Shown: positions 46,748 through 58,885 of the stretch, one piece after another
Layout: every line of letters starts with the position of its first letter
Numbering within the stretch: the first letter of the stretch is position 1
Source of the DNA: Typhlomys cinereus
Lineage: Eukaryota; Chordata; Mammalia; Rodentia; Platacanthomyidae
Direction: 5' to 3'
Length of the DNA stretch: 64,000 bases
Assembly (NCBI GenBank): GCA_023101885.1
Contig: JALPQD010000089.1
Span: 4,697,087-4,761,086, forward strand
Translations under genes and position numbers: made by a program
Notes under the pieces: model-generated
What the model saw: only the letters and a program-made list of their open reading frames with translations
Database searches by the model: none
Told to the model about the DNA's origin: nothing

Positions 46748-46985
46748 GTTTCATGGTTAATCTTGTCAATTGGCAGGATTTGAAAACATCACTAGAAAAA
46801 ATACTTTTGTGTGTATTTATAGGGATTTTGTAGATTGAATAAATCTCACCCTAAATGTTCCAAGAGCTGAGTTTTCCTACTGAAAAAGGAAAAAAAAAAA
46901 AAAAAAAAAAAAAAAAACAGCAGGGAGGGGTAATGCAGAATTCAAAAGCCAGCTCCTGTCCTTGTTTGTTAACATCCATGTCTTG
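46748..46985 (+). mobile_element. URR1-like DNA transposon, interrupted by a poly(A) run
   Basis: TCATGGTTAATCTTGTCAATTGGC, AGGATTTGAAAACATCACTAG, AGATTGAATAAATCTCACCC follow URR1 order. A run of about 30 A lies at 46888-46918. Confidence 0.55.
46888..46918. repeat. Poly(A) tract
   Basis: About 30 consecutive A with one early interruption. It has no retroposed sequence at its left that I can identify. Confidence 0.95.
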
Positions 46986-49900
46986 GTTTCTTTAGATTTA
47001 AGAAACATCTTCATTCCTTCATGGTATCCTTTATAATTAATCACTTGGTTTAAATATTGATTTTGAACATTGGCATAACAGTCCAGTTTTCGCAGGTCCC
47101 AAGTTTAATCCAAATTACAGCCAACATACTACAAATATATAAAGAATGGGGTTGAACTGACCACTTCTCAGGGAACTGTCCATTTTGACCTCAAGTACAC
47201 AGAGACATCCAAGGTGTGAATGAGACTAGAAAACTTCAGCAATTTACTGTGACGCTATTGACAAATTCACAATTTCATCTTTTACTTTGAGCAACCTACT
47301 TTATTTCTGTTCACAACCGATACAGGATAATGTCTTTCCTATGAAAAAATAACCGAGGAATAATTTTTAATTTCTTACTTTTGTTTCATATTTAGTTTTG
47401 CTACTTAAGTGTTAAAAAATTCTCCACAAGAGTAACTTAAACTTTTGCAGTAACCATAAAATAATGTTTTTAGAAGCAAATTTTCTTATTTCCTGAAATT
47501 TCTAAAGTAGAATAACAGCTTCCTGGTAAATTAACTGCTCTGAATTATCTCAACTTCTTACTAGTGAATATTAAATGATCCATATCTAGCTAAAATACTG
47601 ATAATATGACTCTAAGTATGTTTCCAGATAAAATTGCATCATTGACCATTAAGAAACCAAATTATACAGGTAAACTATGTTGAGGAAAATTTTTAAAATA
47701 ATTCTGTTTTTCAGAAGGAAGCAAAACATAAGAATGCTTTCCTTAAATAGACTGCATCTTAAAATTATATTTAATTTTTTTCTAAAGCTGCCTGTTAGTA
47801 TTGTTGCTTCAGGCCTTTGGTACTAGAAATTTAATCATATTTTATAAAAAGCAACTCACATTTTTAAAGTATTTTGTCTCCTATGTTTATATGTGATCTA
47901 ATTTATCTCTCACAAAATCATACTTTTTTCATTCACATTATTTTTCTGTTGTCTATAAAATAACAAATTTTCTCCTTTGTGAAATTTCTCCTTTAGAAGT
48001 GTTGATAGTTCTTCCTTGATATATCTGCTGGCCAAGAATAAGAAGTAAGGGTTTACCAGTTAGTCCCTCGATGTCTTGGCAGATGGCTGTCTCAAGGTAA
48101 AAAGGATGAGATGAACTATACTTCCTCCAGGATCATACAGCCTGACTGACTGCAATCCACATATTCTGGTCAAAAGACAATAAGTTCTCCATTAAAACTA
48201 GATCTCCCACACATATCACTGGCATTTTAGTTATAAGCACAAAAATATTTAACTGAACACCTTCCCTATATTTCTATGAAATACCTTGAAAAGAAAATAA
48301 TGTTATTAAAGGTTTCTACTCTACACTTTGAATTCATTGCTTTCTCCACTGCTGCAATTTCATATGCAATTATTTTTTTAAATAGGCATATTGTTTAAAA
48401 CCATTTCCAAGAAGACTAGCAATTAATTTAAAAGATCTAAAGAAAAATCAAAATTGCAATCATGATACTGGTAATATTTTCATCTAACACCAAATAGATA
48501 ATATGAACATATACACATACATATACATATATCCTGTGCAGGCAGCTTATTAAGATCTGTGGGCTTCTCCCAGATTTCTGCCACTGAAGTTATTTTCAGT
48601 CAACATCTAATTGAATAATAAGGTAAAAAATATAATCCAATTATTTTTACATCTAAGTGCTTAAAATCAGAAGTTATGTTCATATTGAGGAAGGTTTATA
48701 TTAGCTCTTAAACCAATAGACCACTCATGTCAATAACTTCAGCATGAAGACTAAACAAAAGAACTTCATAGGAATCAGAAGAAAATAAGATACAGTGCTA
48801 TACTTATGAGATATGCATATCACATCAGGTACAATTTGAAAAAGTAGAAATGAATGACAAAAATAGTTATTTGCAACCCATTACTCTTATCACAAATATA
48901 GAAGAAATAATTTGTGATTATTTATGAAAAATGACTAAAACTTAGACAAGTAAACATAGTAGAAGAGATAAACCATGACCCACCAGGAAAATGGCCCAGA
49001 GATATAAAAGGTGTTTCAAGGACGGAACAAGGCAACTTGTGTATCCACAGAGTGGTACAAACTCATGCATTTAATAAGCAGGGCAACATTTCACGCAATG
49101 GGAATTTTTTTTCTCAAATAAATGAATGTGAATCCTGCAAAATGTGGGGAAAAAAATGAGCATGAAATTTAAGCCCACAGCCTGGGGCATGGCTGTCAGA
49201 GAGTTGACCTGCTCAAGGCAGGCTGCCCAGCTGTTTCCTGTGGCTGAGCTTCTCACCTCCTATCTGTTTGCTGATAGCCTGCATGAGTCACATGTCTCTG
49301 GAAGGGCCATCTGGATGCTTCTCAGGACTTCAGAAAAATTGGTACTTCTTCCTGGATAGTTCTGTTTTCCATGAATAAGAGAGCAAAAGACTCCCAATTA
49401 TTATCTGTATGTCTTGGCAGGTGGGATTCTCAAGGTAGTATTGTTGGCTCACTGGATCTATGCAAGGGTGCAGGTCTACGCTACTACTTTGCTGGATTGT
49501 GTCCACTGGGCTATGCAGTGCAGCTCCTGTGTCAGTTTTAGGACAGGACACCAGGTGAGTGGGGTCAATAAGACATTGTACTGCAGCAATCTGGGTGATA
49601 GAAGACATAATGTAGACCAGGTTTTTGGGGGTAATGGAGTAGTGTTCTAACTGAGAAGCTTACGACTACCACCAGATCTGCACAATGAATGATATATCAC
49701 CATGCCCCATGGGCCAGCAATGATCTCAGGGAAAAAAACTGAACCCAGAAAGAATCTCTAGATGCTGGACAAAAGAAGTGGAACTCCCCTATACTTGTGG
49801 TTTTACCTCTTGAAAGGCCACTCACACTACTACCACAGAGATCTAGTTCCTTACCAGCACAGGTATCCCAAAGATAGCCCGGTGATCCATGCATGCAGAG

Positions 49901-50424
49901 GGACAGGAGGGTGAGAGAGACATGGCTGGAATCGTAAAGGACGGAGACATAGAAGAAAAAGGGGAATGTGTAGGAAGGGGCACAAGGCAAGGACATAAAG
50001 TCGTTTAGTATGTATGTGAAAAATTCTCAATACAAAACTTGGTTCAAAGGCTTCAAGGTCTGTAAGATTTTCCAGAAAGTGGACATGCTTAGTGTGAACA
50101 CCTAGGAGGTCCTCCTTTGCCATTTTCGTATCACATAAAGTCCTCGTGGTTCAGTGTTGATCTCAAGAAAAAACAAAATTGATGCCGTGTCACTAGTTGT
50201 CGCATTTATAAGCCCAGAGTATGGCAGTATCCCTGTCACAACCCCCCATGATATTCTGATTCAACTACCACTCAAATAGCTATTGTTTTTCTGTTTAGTT
50301 GTTTTTCATGTACGACAGCATGGTAAGCATATAAAGAACCAGATACTGTATAAATAAGTTTATCAAAATATAAAACTAATATTTATCTTATTTGGAAGTC
50401 TTGTTCCTTGACAAATTCATATAG
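46986..50424. other. Mostly unique DNA, one unassigned mid-GC block
   Basis: 46986-49130 is AT-rich with no recognised repeat. 49140-50000 is higher in GC and carries several open frames on both strands with no family match; it may be an unrecognised retroelement. TGTCTTGGCAG near 48070 and near 49411 is followed by similar bases in both places. Confidence 0.3.
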
Positions 50425-50865
50425 GTACATAATGCAGTCCAAATGTTCTTCACCATGAGCCTTGCTTATCTCCCTCCAACCCCCGCCATCCTCACTTTTT
50501 TCTTACAAATTGCCTCCCCATATTCATGACTTTTGCTTTGCTTTGTGTTTTGTGGTATACAGCTAGCGTTTTCTGTGTGTTTATGAGTTGAGACACTGCC
50601 ATTTGAGTCTGGTGGGTTCACTACTGGCTACACTCCTGGGTATTCCTTGCCTTGTCCCAGACTCTGGCAGTTGCAAATAGTTCAGTAGTAACTAGATTAA
50701 CCCCCTATCCATACACTGTTTTTCAGGACAGTTTATATAGACCCTATGCCCATACCCACAGTTGCTGTGAGTTCATGATTGCCATGTCTATGTTATGTCC
50801 ATAAGGAGGCTTTTCTCAGTCCTTTTCTCTGTCATCAACTCTTGCATTCCTTTTTACTTTATCAG
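50425..50865 (-). mobile_element. L1 3'UTR, Lx-like lineage
   Basis: GTTGAGACACTGCCATTTGAG, CTGGTGGGTTCACTACTGGC, GGCAGTTGCAAATAGTTCAG and GTTGCTGTGAGTTCATGATTGCC follow the order of rodent Lx-type L1 3'UTRs (complementary strand). It differs from the copies at 1268 and 28873 and is therefore an older or separate L1 lineage. Confidence 0.7.
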
Positions 50866-51741
50866 TGGATTACTTATAGTACCTTCATAATGCCTAAAGA
50901 TTCAAATTGAGCTGAAATTATATTACTACATCTTCGTATAAAGTGTTGATAGTTTAGCAGTAAATGTATTCCTTATTTGAACATTTGCTATAAAATTATA
51001 AATACAGTACAAGGAGTATAGTATATGCCTACATTGTGTAAGGCTATGGCTGCAATATAATCCAATGTTTATGGTATCCTAGTTAAGCCCAGAGGTGGAA
51101 TTAATGCATACAGGAGGAAGGAAGAATACATTCATTGGGCTCTTGTGGTTGAAATAATGCCTTGGGGTTTCAATGAATGATGAACCACAGCATAGACACA
51201 GCTCACTGATAGTTTCCAGTACCTAATTTCCAAAATTAGTTCTTGTGCTCATTCATACGTTTGCCTGTGACAGAGCATCTGGAGACTTATTAAAATCTGC
51301 CTCTGGAATGAATGGCTGCACGCCATGCTTGCAACTCAGAAACCTTCTGAGTGACTCAGAAATAAGAAACTGCAAGCTGGCTTGTGGAACAGAGCATAAA
51401 TCTTACTGTGAATATCAAACAAGTGTGTCCAGGATCATTTTCTTTTCAACTTCAAATTCTTCTTTATTGTGAATTAGCCATCTACCAATTTTCTTTTTTT
51501 GCATTCAAGCACATCTTGACCTTGACGGACAGTGACTATTCCATGCAAGGCTTCCAATACAAGTTTTACTTGATTTATCTTGTAATTTATAGGGATAAGT
51601 TACATTTTTCTCTATTGGGAAGTAAGGGAACATCATGCTCCCTTTCAAACATATTAACGCCTCTGTAACATCACTAAAACTCTCAATTTTTAAATCTGTT
51701 CAAAATATTAAAATCAGCACAGCAATGTGAACAGGAACTTT
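50866..51741. other. Unique AT-rich DNA
   Basis: Nothing recognised. Confidence 0.4.
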
Positions 51742-51755
51742 GAAACTGGAATCTA

Positions 51756-52093
51756 GGGCTGGAGAGATGACTCAGGAATTTAAGCCTCTGCTTCACACAC
51801 TGAAAGTTCTTTAGTTTGGATTCCAGATCCTATGCAAAAATGCTTGTCAGAAATGGTGGCAGCCTGTACTTCTGGCCCTGGAATTTGGAGCCTGGGAAAC
51901 TCCAGAGCAAAGCAAAGAGAAGGTAGAACAATCCAGGGTGATTCCCAAAGTCACCTTCACAGGGGTTTCTGATTCACAAGATAGACAGACAGACAGACAG
52001 ACACATACACACATACACACACCCACACATGCACAAAAAAACATACCACACATGCACATACAAGCACATACAAAAGCACATGCATAAAAAATA
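51756..52093 (+). mobile_element. tRNA-derived SINE, older subfamily, with decayed target duplication
   Basis: Opens GGGCTGGAGAGATGACTCAG. The body has TGGCAGCCTGTACTTCTGGC, GGGAAACTCCAGAGC and CCAGGGTGATTCCCAAAGTC. The tail is (CAGA)n then CA-rich. GAAACTGGAATCTA at 51742-51755 and GAAACTGAACTCTA at 52094-52107 look like a decayed target duplication. Confidence 0.88.
51980..52075. repeat. (CAGA)n/(CA)n microsatellite
   Basis: Five CAGA units followed by interrupted CA repeats in the SINE tail. Confidence 0.9.
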
Positions 52094-52107
52094 GAAACTG
52101 AACTCTA

Positions 52108-52559
52108 TCAATTGATATGTTGATACAAATATTTTAGAAAGTATGGATATATTAATATATGTAAATTGTACCACACTCACACAGGCATACATATGTATAT
52201 AGTTTTCTTTGTTAGAGTGAGGTTTCAGCAGATGAAAATATTTCTCTGTATGATGCAGAGAGAATTGACTATAGTAATTTTAAGAAGCGAACAACATCAA
52301 GTGGCAAAATTATTTACCACTTCTAAGATTTGTACAGAAAACATCTCCTTAGTAATATTCAATTCCTGGCACACAGGGAGCTCTCAAAATCTCCTGGCTA
52401 AAGAAAATAGTAAATGGAAATGTGATCATTATATGGAATCTAATCTCATGAGAATCTAAAAGAGTCTGCACAAGTAATTTTTATATTATTTATGTGATTA
52501 CAAAATTAAAGATTAAATGGCAAACACTCTTGAAAGGAGCATGTTTAAAGTTTTATATG
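52108..52559. other. Unassigned AT-rich DNA
   Basis: Nothing recognised. Confidence 0.4.
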
Positions 52560-52922
52560 GGAAGCTGGGGAGATGGTTCAGTTGGTATAATGCCTATCAC
52601 AAAAGCATGAGAATCTGAGTTTGGATCCTTAAAACTCACGTAGAAACTGGACACTGTAGCCCATGTCTGTGAACTGGGAAAGGGATGGAGACAGGTGTAT
52701 CATAGGCCAGTGAGCCTAGTAGAATATAGTAAGCTTCACATCTTTACATTTACATAGTTCAATGAGAAACACTACTACTTCAGGGTAAAAAAAAACCATG
52801 AAGAATAATTGAGAAAAATATCTATCATCAACCTCTAGCCTCCAAATGCACATACATGCATAGCCACACACATTTACATATACACACAAACACGCACACC
52901 ACACATATACACACGCAAGTAA
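52560..52922 (+). mobile_element. Old tRNA-derived SINE (B2/B4-like)
   Basis: GAAGCTGGGGAGATGGTTCAG (box A), GAGAATCTGAGTTTGGATCC (box B), and CAACCTCTAGCCTCCAAATG leading into an ACACAC-rich tail. The middle (near 52720-52810) appears to contain unrelated AT-rich sequence, so the copy may be interrupted. Confidence 0.65.
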
Positions 52923-54339
52923 CACATCATGCTAAATATTAATAATGAATTGTTCAAAATAGATATAATGGAAGATAAAGGTTATTTTAAAATATATCAT
53001 TTTTCATAATAGCCTAATGCATTTATAATTGCCAATATTATGTTGTTTTGTTCTTTCATATCTGCATGTTTACTTACTTATAGGATACCTCCATGTATTT
53101 ATATCCATAGTTAAAATTATATTAATGTGACATCTGTTCTGAATGGTAATTATCATTCTCAACTGAAGCACTGTGTTCAAATGCTTTAGGGTAGCCAATT
53201 AAAATTTCATTTTAAAATGTTTCATCTATTTTTAAACTATTATTAAAAACATCATATTCAAGTGTTTCAGGCAAGGTTTGTAGAGACCTTAAAAGTTTTT
53301 TACTCTCAAGATATATTTGATATTCCTTTGAAGGCATAATTAATTGTAAAATTTCAACACATATAGATGTGTTAAATAAATTAAATAAACCGAGGTTACA
53401 TAGTCCTTTTACATAGATTTAAAAACAAGGTTATTGTTATAGTTCCTGCAATTACCTCCCCCATGTCAGGGAAAATTATAAACAAGAACTTGCTTTAATT
53501 AGGATATAATAATTAGTTTTAAGCTATCAGTGTCTAATATTCAATATGATTTCCATATTTCAGGCATTTTACTACAGATAGAAACTTTGATTCCTATTTT
53601 TCTAAATCTAATATTTATAAGTACATGTCATAGCATTTACATTAAAATTTTAATTCAAGATTTTAAGAAGGCACATAAAAATTTCACTCTGAGGTATTTC
53701 AAAAAATTTTTTACCACTTAAATTTCTGGTTTAAACAAATTTTTAATTCATTCTGATCAACATAAAATGATTTTGATTTGAAACCTACCATCTTGTTGGT
53801 ATGATTTTTCAGTGTTACATTAAAAACATAAAGGATCTTAGCTAATTCCATAAGTACATATTGTTTGATACTGCATTGTGTTATTAAAAACAGTTTTCAG
53901 CAGAAAGTATTCTCTAGTCTTATCAATGATTTCACAAATACTACATCAAAATTGGAGAAAGAAAACAAAGTAGACATTTGTTTTTCACTCAAAACCTGTT
54001 CAGCCACAGAGACTATTAGCCAAATCAAAGGACTGAAAGAGACAGTGTAGTGTGGGAAAAAAATATTGGCAACCCATGATTATCTTATAAAGGGCTGATG
54101 CAGGAAACACCTATGGAATACTGATAATTTGATGGTCAAAGAACAAAACAGCACAGAACAATACAAAAATCTAATGGTGCAGTAAAAATTATGCTAAGGA
54201 ATTGTGCGCATATTTCTTTAGAGCATATGCATCCGTGTGGCCAACAAATGCATAACCAGAAGCTCAATGTAGCTTAGTATTGTAGAAATCAAAGAAAATT
54301 GTGAAAAATATTTTGGACAGCTGGTTAAAAAAATGAAAG
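52923..54339. other. Unique AT-rich DNA
   Basis: About 1.4 kb, no recognised repeat or gene. Confidence 0.45.
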
Positions 54340-54375
<36 letters not shown>

Positions 54376-54535
54376 ATGATGGCATTAAGTATGTTCATTT
54401 GTTGAAGCTCAAAGGTGACATCAGGAATCATCCTTATTGTTCTCTACCTCCTTATTGCTTTGCTCTGGGATTTTCTAGGCTGCCATATCTGCCTGGCATT
54501 TTTATGTGAGACCTGGGATCTGAACTCAGGTCCTT
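54340..54535 (-). mobile_element. tRNA-derived SINE, head truncated
   Basis: (GT)n tail at 54342-54372, then the complement of the older-subfamily body (GGAATCATCC-TATTGTTCTC, TACCTCCTTATTGCTTTGC, TCTGCCTGGCATTTTTATG) up to box B (TCTGAACTCAGGTCC). Box A is missing. Confidence 0.8.
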
Positions 54536-56419
54536 GGTTTACTTAGATGAGTATATGATCAGAAATCTATGTTCCCTGTATAAGATGGAGACTGTTGTAG
54601 TGTAAGCTATAACGCGTTGAAAAGCCTCAAAAGGCATCTTTCCAACTGTACATTTTCATGTAACTAGTGTTTTCAATATTCTTTAACCCCTTTCTAAAAG
54701 TAATACTTTGAATGCAGAAGTAGGTATAAGAATAGAGATGGCTTCTCTTAATCCAAAGTCTAAGAAGATTTGTTAAATACAGACTGCTACTTTTTTTGTA
54801 AATCTTTTTGGTTTTAGAGCCTGTGACTATTTTAACAAAACTATCTACTTTAATATAAAAAGTACAATAATGCAACTTTTTATTAGAATAGCTAATCAAT
54901 AATTAGTTTCAGGTTTTACTATGGGAAATATTGATAGATAAAGCTATTTGAAACTCTGAAGAGAGAAGACAAAAATGATTTGGGAGAATATAATTGAGAA
55001 TATCTTGAAGGAAAATATGTCATAATAGGGAAATACTATTGACAGTTCTTAATTCTTATTAAATGTTTACTGAACTGAAACTATAATTATAAGTGCTTCA
55101 GTGTGTATCATGTGAGGTAAGTGCCTTGAACTAAGCTTGAACTCAAGCCTTCATAATAATCTGAGGTATAAGAAAAGGCTGTATCCCCACTGCATGGAAC
55201 ATTGGAAAGGCAGTGTTGATCTGAAGCGAATTCCAAAAGGTGACTAAATTTCTGTGAGGTGGAATTAAAAAAATCACACAGAAAAGCTAATTCCAATGTC
55301 TGTTCATTTCTTGTTAGAAAGTGACTGAAACAACAAAGAGTAAAACAAATAGCAAAACAATGCAATTCAGAAAAAAATATAAACGCTAATGTTCCAGCAT
55401 TCATGGGGAAGTTGGAGACTGCACAGGATAAAAAGTTATATCAGAAAGTCTGGGAGTAATTGAACATACTTGTTAAATCAGAATAGTTTGCTCCTGTTTC
55501 CTTTATTCCCTTCTGTTCTTCAACAGGAGATGCTGTATTTTATTTACCTTCATAGAAATAGTTCTCTCTTTTCTATCATCAATTTCCTTTTGACCTCTGG
55601 GTTAGCAGAGGGGTTACATAGGAAGCTAGAGTTTTATCCTTCTTTGACCTCTCTCCCTGTAAATGGTAGCAGGGATTCTGTCTCTATAGTGACAGCATCC
55701 ATTCTTATGAACCAAAGAATCCAATCTCGCTTTGCTCTACTGTTCTGGAAAATATAAGTATGTGTGTGCAAATCAGTGTCTGCTTTGCTGACAAGGCAGG
55801 CCTGTATTTTAAGTAGCATATATTCATTCTCCTGGTTTAAGTTGCTAACTAAATATAGTTAACCTGGAATAATTGAAGGAATATGTATTTAACTTACTAT
55901 CTCAGCTGTAAGGAAGAATTTAGACATGACCCATTCTGCTGTTGGGAACTGCATCTGTCTTACTGATGACTGCTGTCAATGCTGATGGAGAAATTCATCG
56001 AATTTCAACTCTTCTTTAGGGTTGGCTGTTTGGTTCTAGAGAGCTCATAATGACTGACTCTGCGAATGTACCCTTAACTTAGGGAAAGAGGAGAGTGATG
56101 ACAACCATCTCTAGTGTTTTTTGTGAATAGTAAAGTTAGAGATTTGGCAGACAACCTGACATTCTGGTTCTGTCCATCAGATTCTGGTAAAACTGCTTAT
56201 AGTTAGAATTGAAAATGACCCAGTGGGAACTGTCTGTGCTACAAAGTATGTTGGAACTCATGTTCACAGTCATCCCAGCTCCCCAGCTAATTGGTCTCCG
56301 TGGTTTCTTTTCTTATCTTTACCACATGTTATTTTGCTGTGCATGTCAATTGGGATAATTCATAGTAATAAACAGATGCATACGCTTTCTATTTCAACTT
56401 CCCACTTTTTCTATATTCA
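54536..56419. other. Unique AT-rich DNA
   Basis: No recognised feature. Minus-strand frames of 90-98 codons (54627-54899, 55108-55404) lack protein-like features. Confidence 0.4.
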
Positions 56420-56439
56420 TGTGTAACTGTTAGAGTGTG

Positions 56440-56640
56440 TATGTATTCACTTGTGTTAGTGTGGGTGTCCATATATCTCTGTGTGCCTGGGCATGTGTTA
56501 ACATGAACGTGTATGCACCTGTATGTGCGTGTGTGCAGAGAACTGCGGCAATATAGGGGATCATCTATTGCTCTTCTACCTTAATCTTTTGAAACTGGAT
56601 CTCTGATCAAACTTAGGACTGGAGGTGAAAAGGCAAGTCA
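56440..56640 (-). mobile_element. Probable B2/B4-like SINE remnant
   Basis: TG-rich start then GTGTGCAGAGAACTGCGGCAA, GGGGATCATCTATTGCTCTTC, CTTTTGAAACTGGATCTCTGA resembles the complement of a B-type SINE 3' part. The head is not recognised. Confidence 0.4.
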
Positions 56641-57140
56641 TCCTTGAAGGTAATCAGGCTAAGAAATAGAGATTCCGGCTTAGCTGAGGGAAGCATTTTA
56701 CTTAGAACATGCATTGCAGAAAATGAAATAACAAAACTAGGCAACTGTTCAAAGAAGCACAAACTTAACAGAAGAACCAGGAGCTATCAGAGGTAGTATT
56801 GTGGGATAATTGCAACAAATGTGAGGCCAAGCTTACAATCAAACTCACTCCTGTCCTTTAGCTTAGTGGAAAAATCCCTCTGTAACTTCGGCCTTCAATT
56901 CCTGAGCTCCATGTTCTCAAATGAAAGGTCTAAGATGTGGCTAGCACATCTTTGTGAGGTTTACATAGTGGCATTAGGTCAAAAGAGCAAATTCACTAAA
57001 AATAATTTAGATTATCATCATTGACAACTGATGAGAATAAAAATATGTATTGGGTAGAATTTTTCTATCCTTTTTGACTCAGGGATCCAGCTCTAATATA
57101 AAGCATCACTTTTAATTTTCTTCTAAGCAAACCTGTCTTC
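56641..57140. other. Unassigned DNA
   Basis: Nothing recognised. Confidence 0.4.
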
Positions 57141-57158
57141 AAAATACAAGCAGATTGA

Positions 57159-57370
57159 GGGGCTGGAGAGGTGGCTTAGGGGTTAAACCTCCGCCTTGCA
57201 GGCGGAAGGTCCTGAGTTCGGATCCCAGATCCCACGTATAGACGCCAGGCCGAAGCGGGGCGGCCTGTGCTTCTGGTCCTGGTAGGGCGGAGCCTGTGAA
57301 TCCCAGGGCAGAAGGAGGTGGAGGTGTCCATGGTGGTTTGCGAATTCGTCCGTGGTTCTACACATACACA

Positions 57371-57434
<64 letters not shown>

Positions 57435-57511
57435 CACACACGTGCATGCGCACATACACAAGCAATGCACGCAGTTGAATAAATAATAATAATAATAATA
57501 ATAAAATTAAA
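57159..57511 (+). mobile_element. Very young tRNA-Ala-like SINE with 18-bp target duplication
   Basis: AAAATACAAGCAGATTGA is present without a difference at 57141-57158 and 57512-57529. Box A is GGCTTAGGGG near 57173. The anticodon-arm-like hairpin TCCGCCTTGCAGGCGGA (57190-57206) has a 5-bp stem and a 7-nt loop with TGC in the anticodon place, as in tRNA-Ala. Box B region: GAGTTCGGATCC near 57215. The body retains many CpGs. Tail: (CA)n, (GA)n, a mixed CA-rich stretch, then (AAT)n and A-rich sequence. Probably polymorphic or lineage-specific. Confidence 0.97.
57371..57440. repeat. (CA)n/(GA)n microsatellite in the SINE tail
   Basis: About 25 CA units followed by GAGAGAGAGAGAGA. Confidence 0.95.
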
Positions 57512-57529
57512 AAAATACAAGCAGATTGA

Positions 57530-57904
57530 TTTTCCTAGTGTCATTTTCTGTTCTATTTCTTTTAATTAAATGAGCCTGTATAAGGCATGATGCATTTGCC
57601 AAATGTCCGCATTAAGTTCATTTATGTCTCTCGACAATGCTAACAGCTCACTTTCGATACCATTGCTGAATTTCCATCATGATTCTAACAACACATTGAA
57701 ATCTGAGTTTGAAAAAGTCCAGATGGTTTCAGTGTGATTGAAGTCTGAGTCTGGAAGTGCTCAAATGCTTGTGGCAACATTTTAGTTCCACACTGAATCT
57801 GTTTCAGACAGTGCTAGTATGCTACCCACACATCCCCTTCCCCGGGGCCATAGAATTCCTCATCACAGGTCTGTCTTTAGCCTGAGCCTTGTGGTCACCT
57901 TATC
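57530..57904. other. Unassigned DNA
   Basis: No family recognised. Confidence 0.4.
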
Positions 57905-58285
57905 TCATGGTGCTGTCGTGAGTTGTTCCCCCCGGGTTTCATGTATTTGCATTCTTCGCTGGTGTTAATATTTGAAAAGGTCACAGCACCTTTGGGAGGT
58001 GGAGCCTTGCAGGAGGAAGGCATGCCACAGAGGGATGGCTATATGATTGCTTATTGCTGCCCTGCTTATGCTAATGTTCTGTTCTAATAGTCTGCAGCTT
58101 TGCTCTCTCAGCTTCCATGACTATGGTGACCTTAACTGCCTCCATCTTCTGCTGCTTGCCACCCCTTTACACCATAATGGACTATGTCTTTCTTCTGGAA
58201 CCATAAGTGAAATAAATCTCCCTCTCTCCCCTTAACTGCATTTCAGTGTTACCTCACAGCAGCAGAGATCAATGAAAACAGTTGT
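57905..58285 (+). mobile_element. Solo MaLR LTR
   Basis: CACCTTTGGGAGGTGGAGCC near 57988, CACCATAATGGACTATGTC near 58170, the polyadenylation signal AATAAA at 58211-58216 and TTACCTCACAGCAGCAGAGATC at the end follow rodent MaLR LTR order. It is in the opposite orientation to the element at 42189-44503. No second LTR or interior is adjacent. Confidence 0.75.
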
Positions 58286-58619
58286 GAACAGGCAAGTCAT
58301 CCTGGTGAAATATTACCCACAAAAAACTGATTGTATCTGGCCTCTCAAGACCTGATGGCCACACACACTGCAGCAATGTCATTGAGTTCAGATTTTTTCA
58401 TGATATTTCTGTTTGCAAGGTGCCAGACCTAGTTTTTAGGTCCACCACATTCTTCCTCATCCTGCTTCTGTCTTCCATAACTAGGCTTTAGCCCACAGCA
58501 TAGGGTTCTAACACTCATTAGTTCACTGTGTCTACAGTCAGCACGGTAAGAGTCACTAACATTATCTTTTTTTTTCTGCTGCATACTTAAAAAAATTCCT
58601 ACTTCTTTTCAGATACTTT
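58286..58619. other. Unassigned DNA
   Basis: Nothing recognised. Confidence 0.4.
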
Positions 58620-58800
58620 CAGTTTGCATTTTAGTTGCTTGATCTCTCTGAGTTCCAGTTGTCTTTGCTGAAAATTAGATGTAATTCTATTATCTGTCTC
58701 ATAGGTTTGCTTTGAGGATCAAATGAAATAATATGAGCCAAGTCTTTAGGACAAGGCCTGGCACATGAAAAGCATGGCGAATAAAGCATATGCATTATTT
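58620..58800 (+). mobile_element. MIR SINE fossil
   Basis: TCTCATAGGTTTGCTTTGAGG then ATCAAATGAAATAATATGAGC and ACAAGGCCTGGCACATGAAAAG match the MIR order (CTCATAGGGTTGTTGTGAGGATTAAATGAGATAATGCATG then GTGCCTGGCACATAGTAAG). Confidence 0.8.
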
Positions 58801-58885
58801 TAAAGATGAACAAACCCAGGTTCAAAGAGCTGAAATAATCTTCTCAGCACAGCCTAGAAAGAAAAGAGACAAAGACTCAGTATCA
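58797..58885. mobile_element. Second MIR-like fragment
   Basis: TTTTAAAGATGAACAAACCCAGG then TTCAAAGAGCTGAAATAATC resembles the MIR core TTTTACAGATGAGGAAACTGAGGCTCAGAGAGGTTAAGTAAC. It abuts the previous MIR end. Confidence 0.5.

Noticed and set aside
46888..46918. Poly(A) run as the tail of a processed pseudogene
   Set aside because: The sequence to its left is a URR1-like transposon, not a cDNA copy, and no matching target duplication is visible.
57159..57232. Possible functional tRNA-Ala gene
   Set aside because: The head has an Ala-type anticodon arm and boxes A/B, but the acceptor stem does not close and it continues into a SINE body and tail.
57176..57544. 122-codon and 95-codon minus-strand frames with cysteine-valine repeats
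   Set aside because: They are translations of the (CA)n tail and body of a SINE. The same applies to frames at 27711-28002, 3374-3628, 51847-52192 and 8895-9278.
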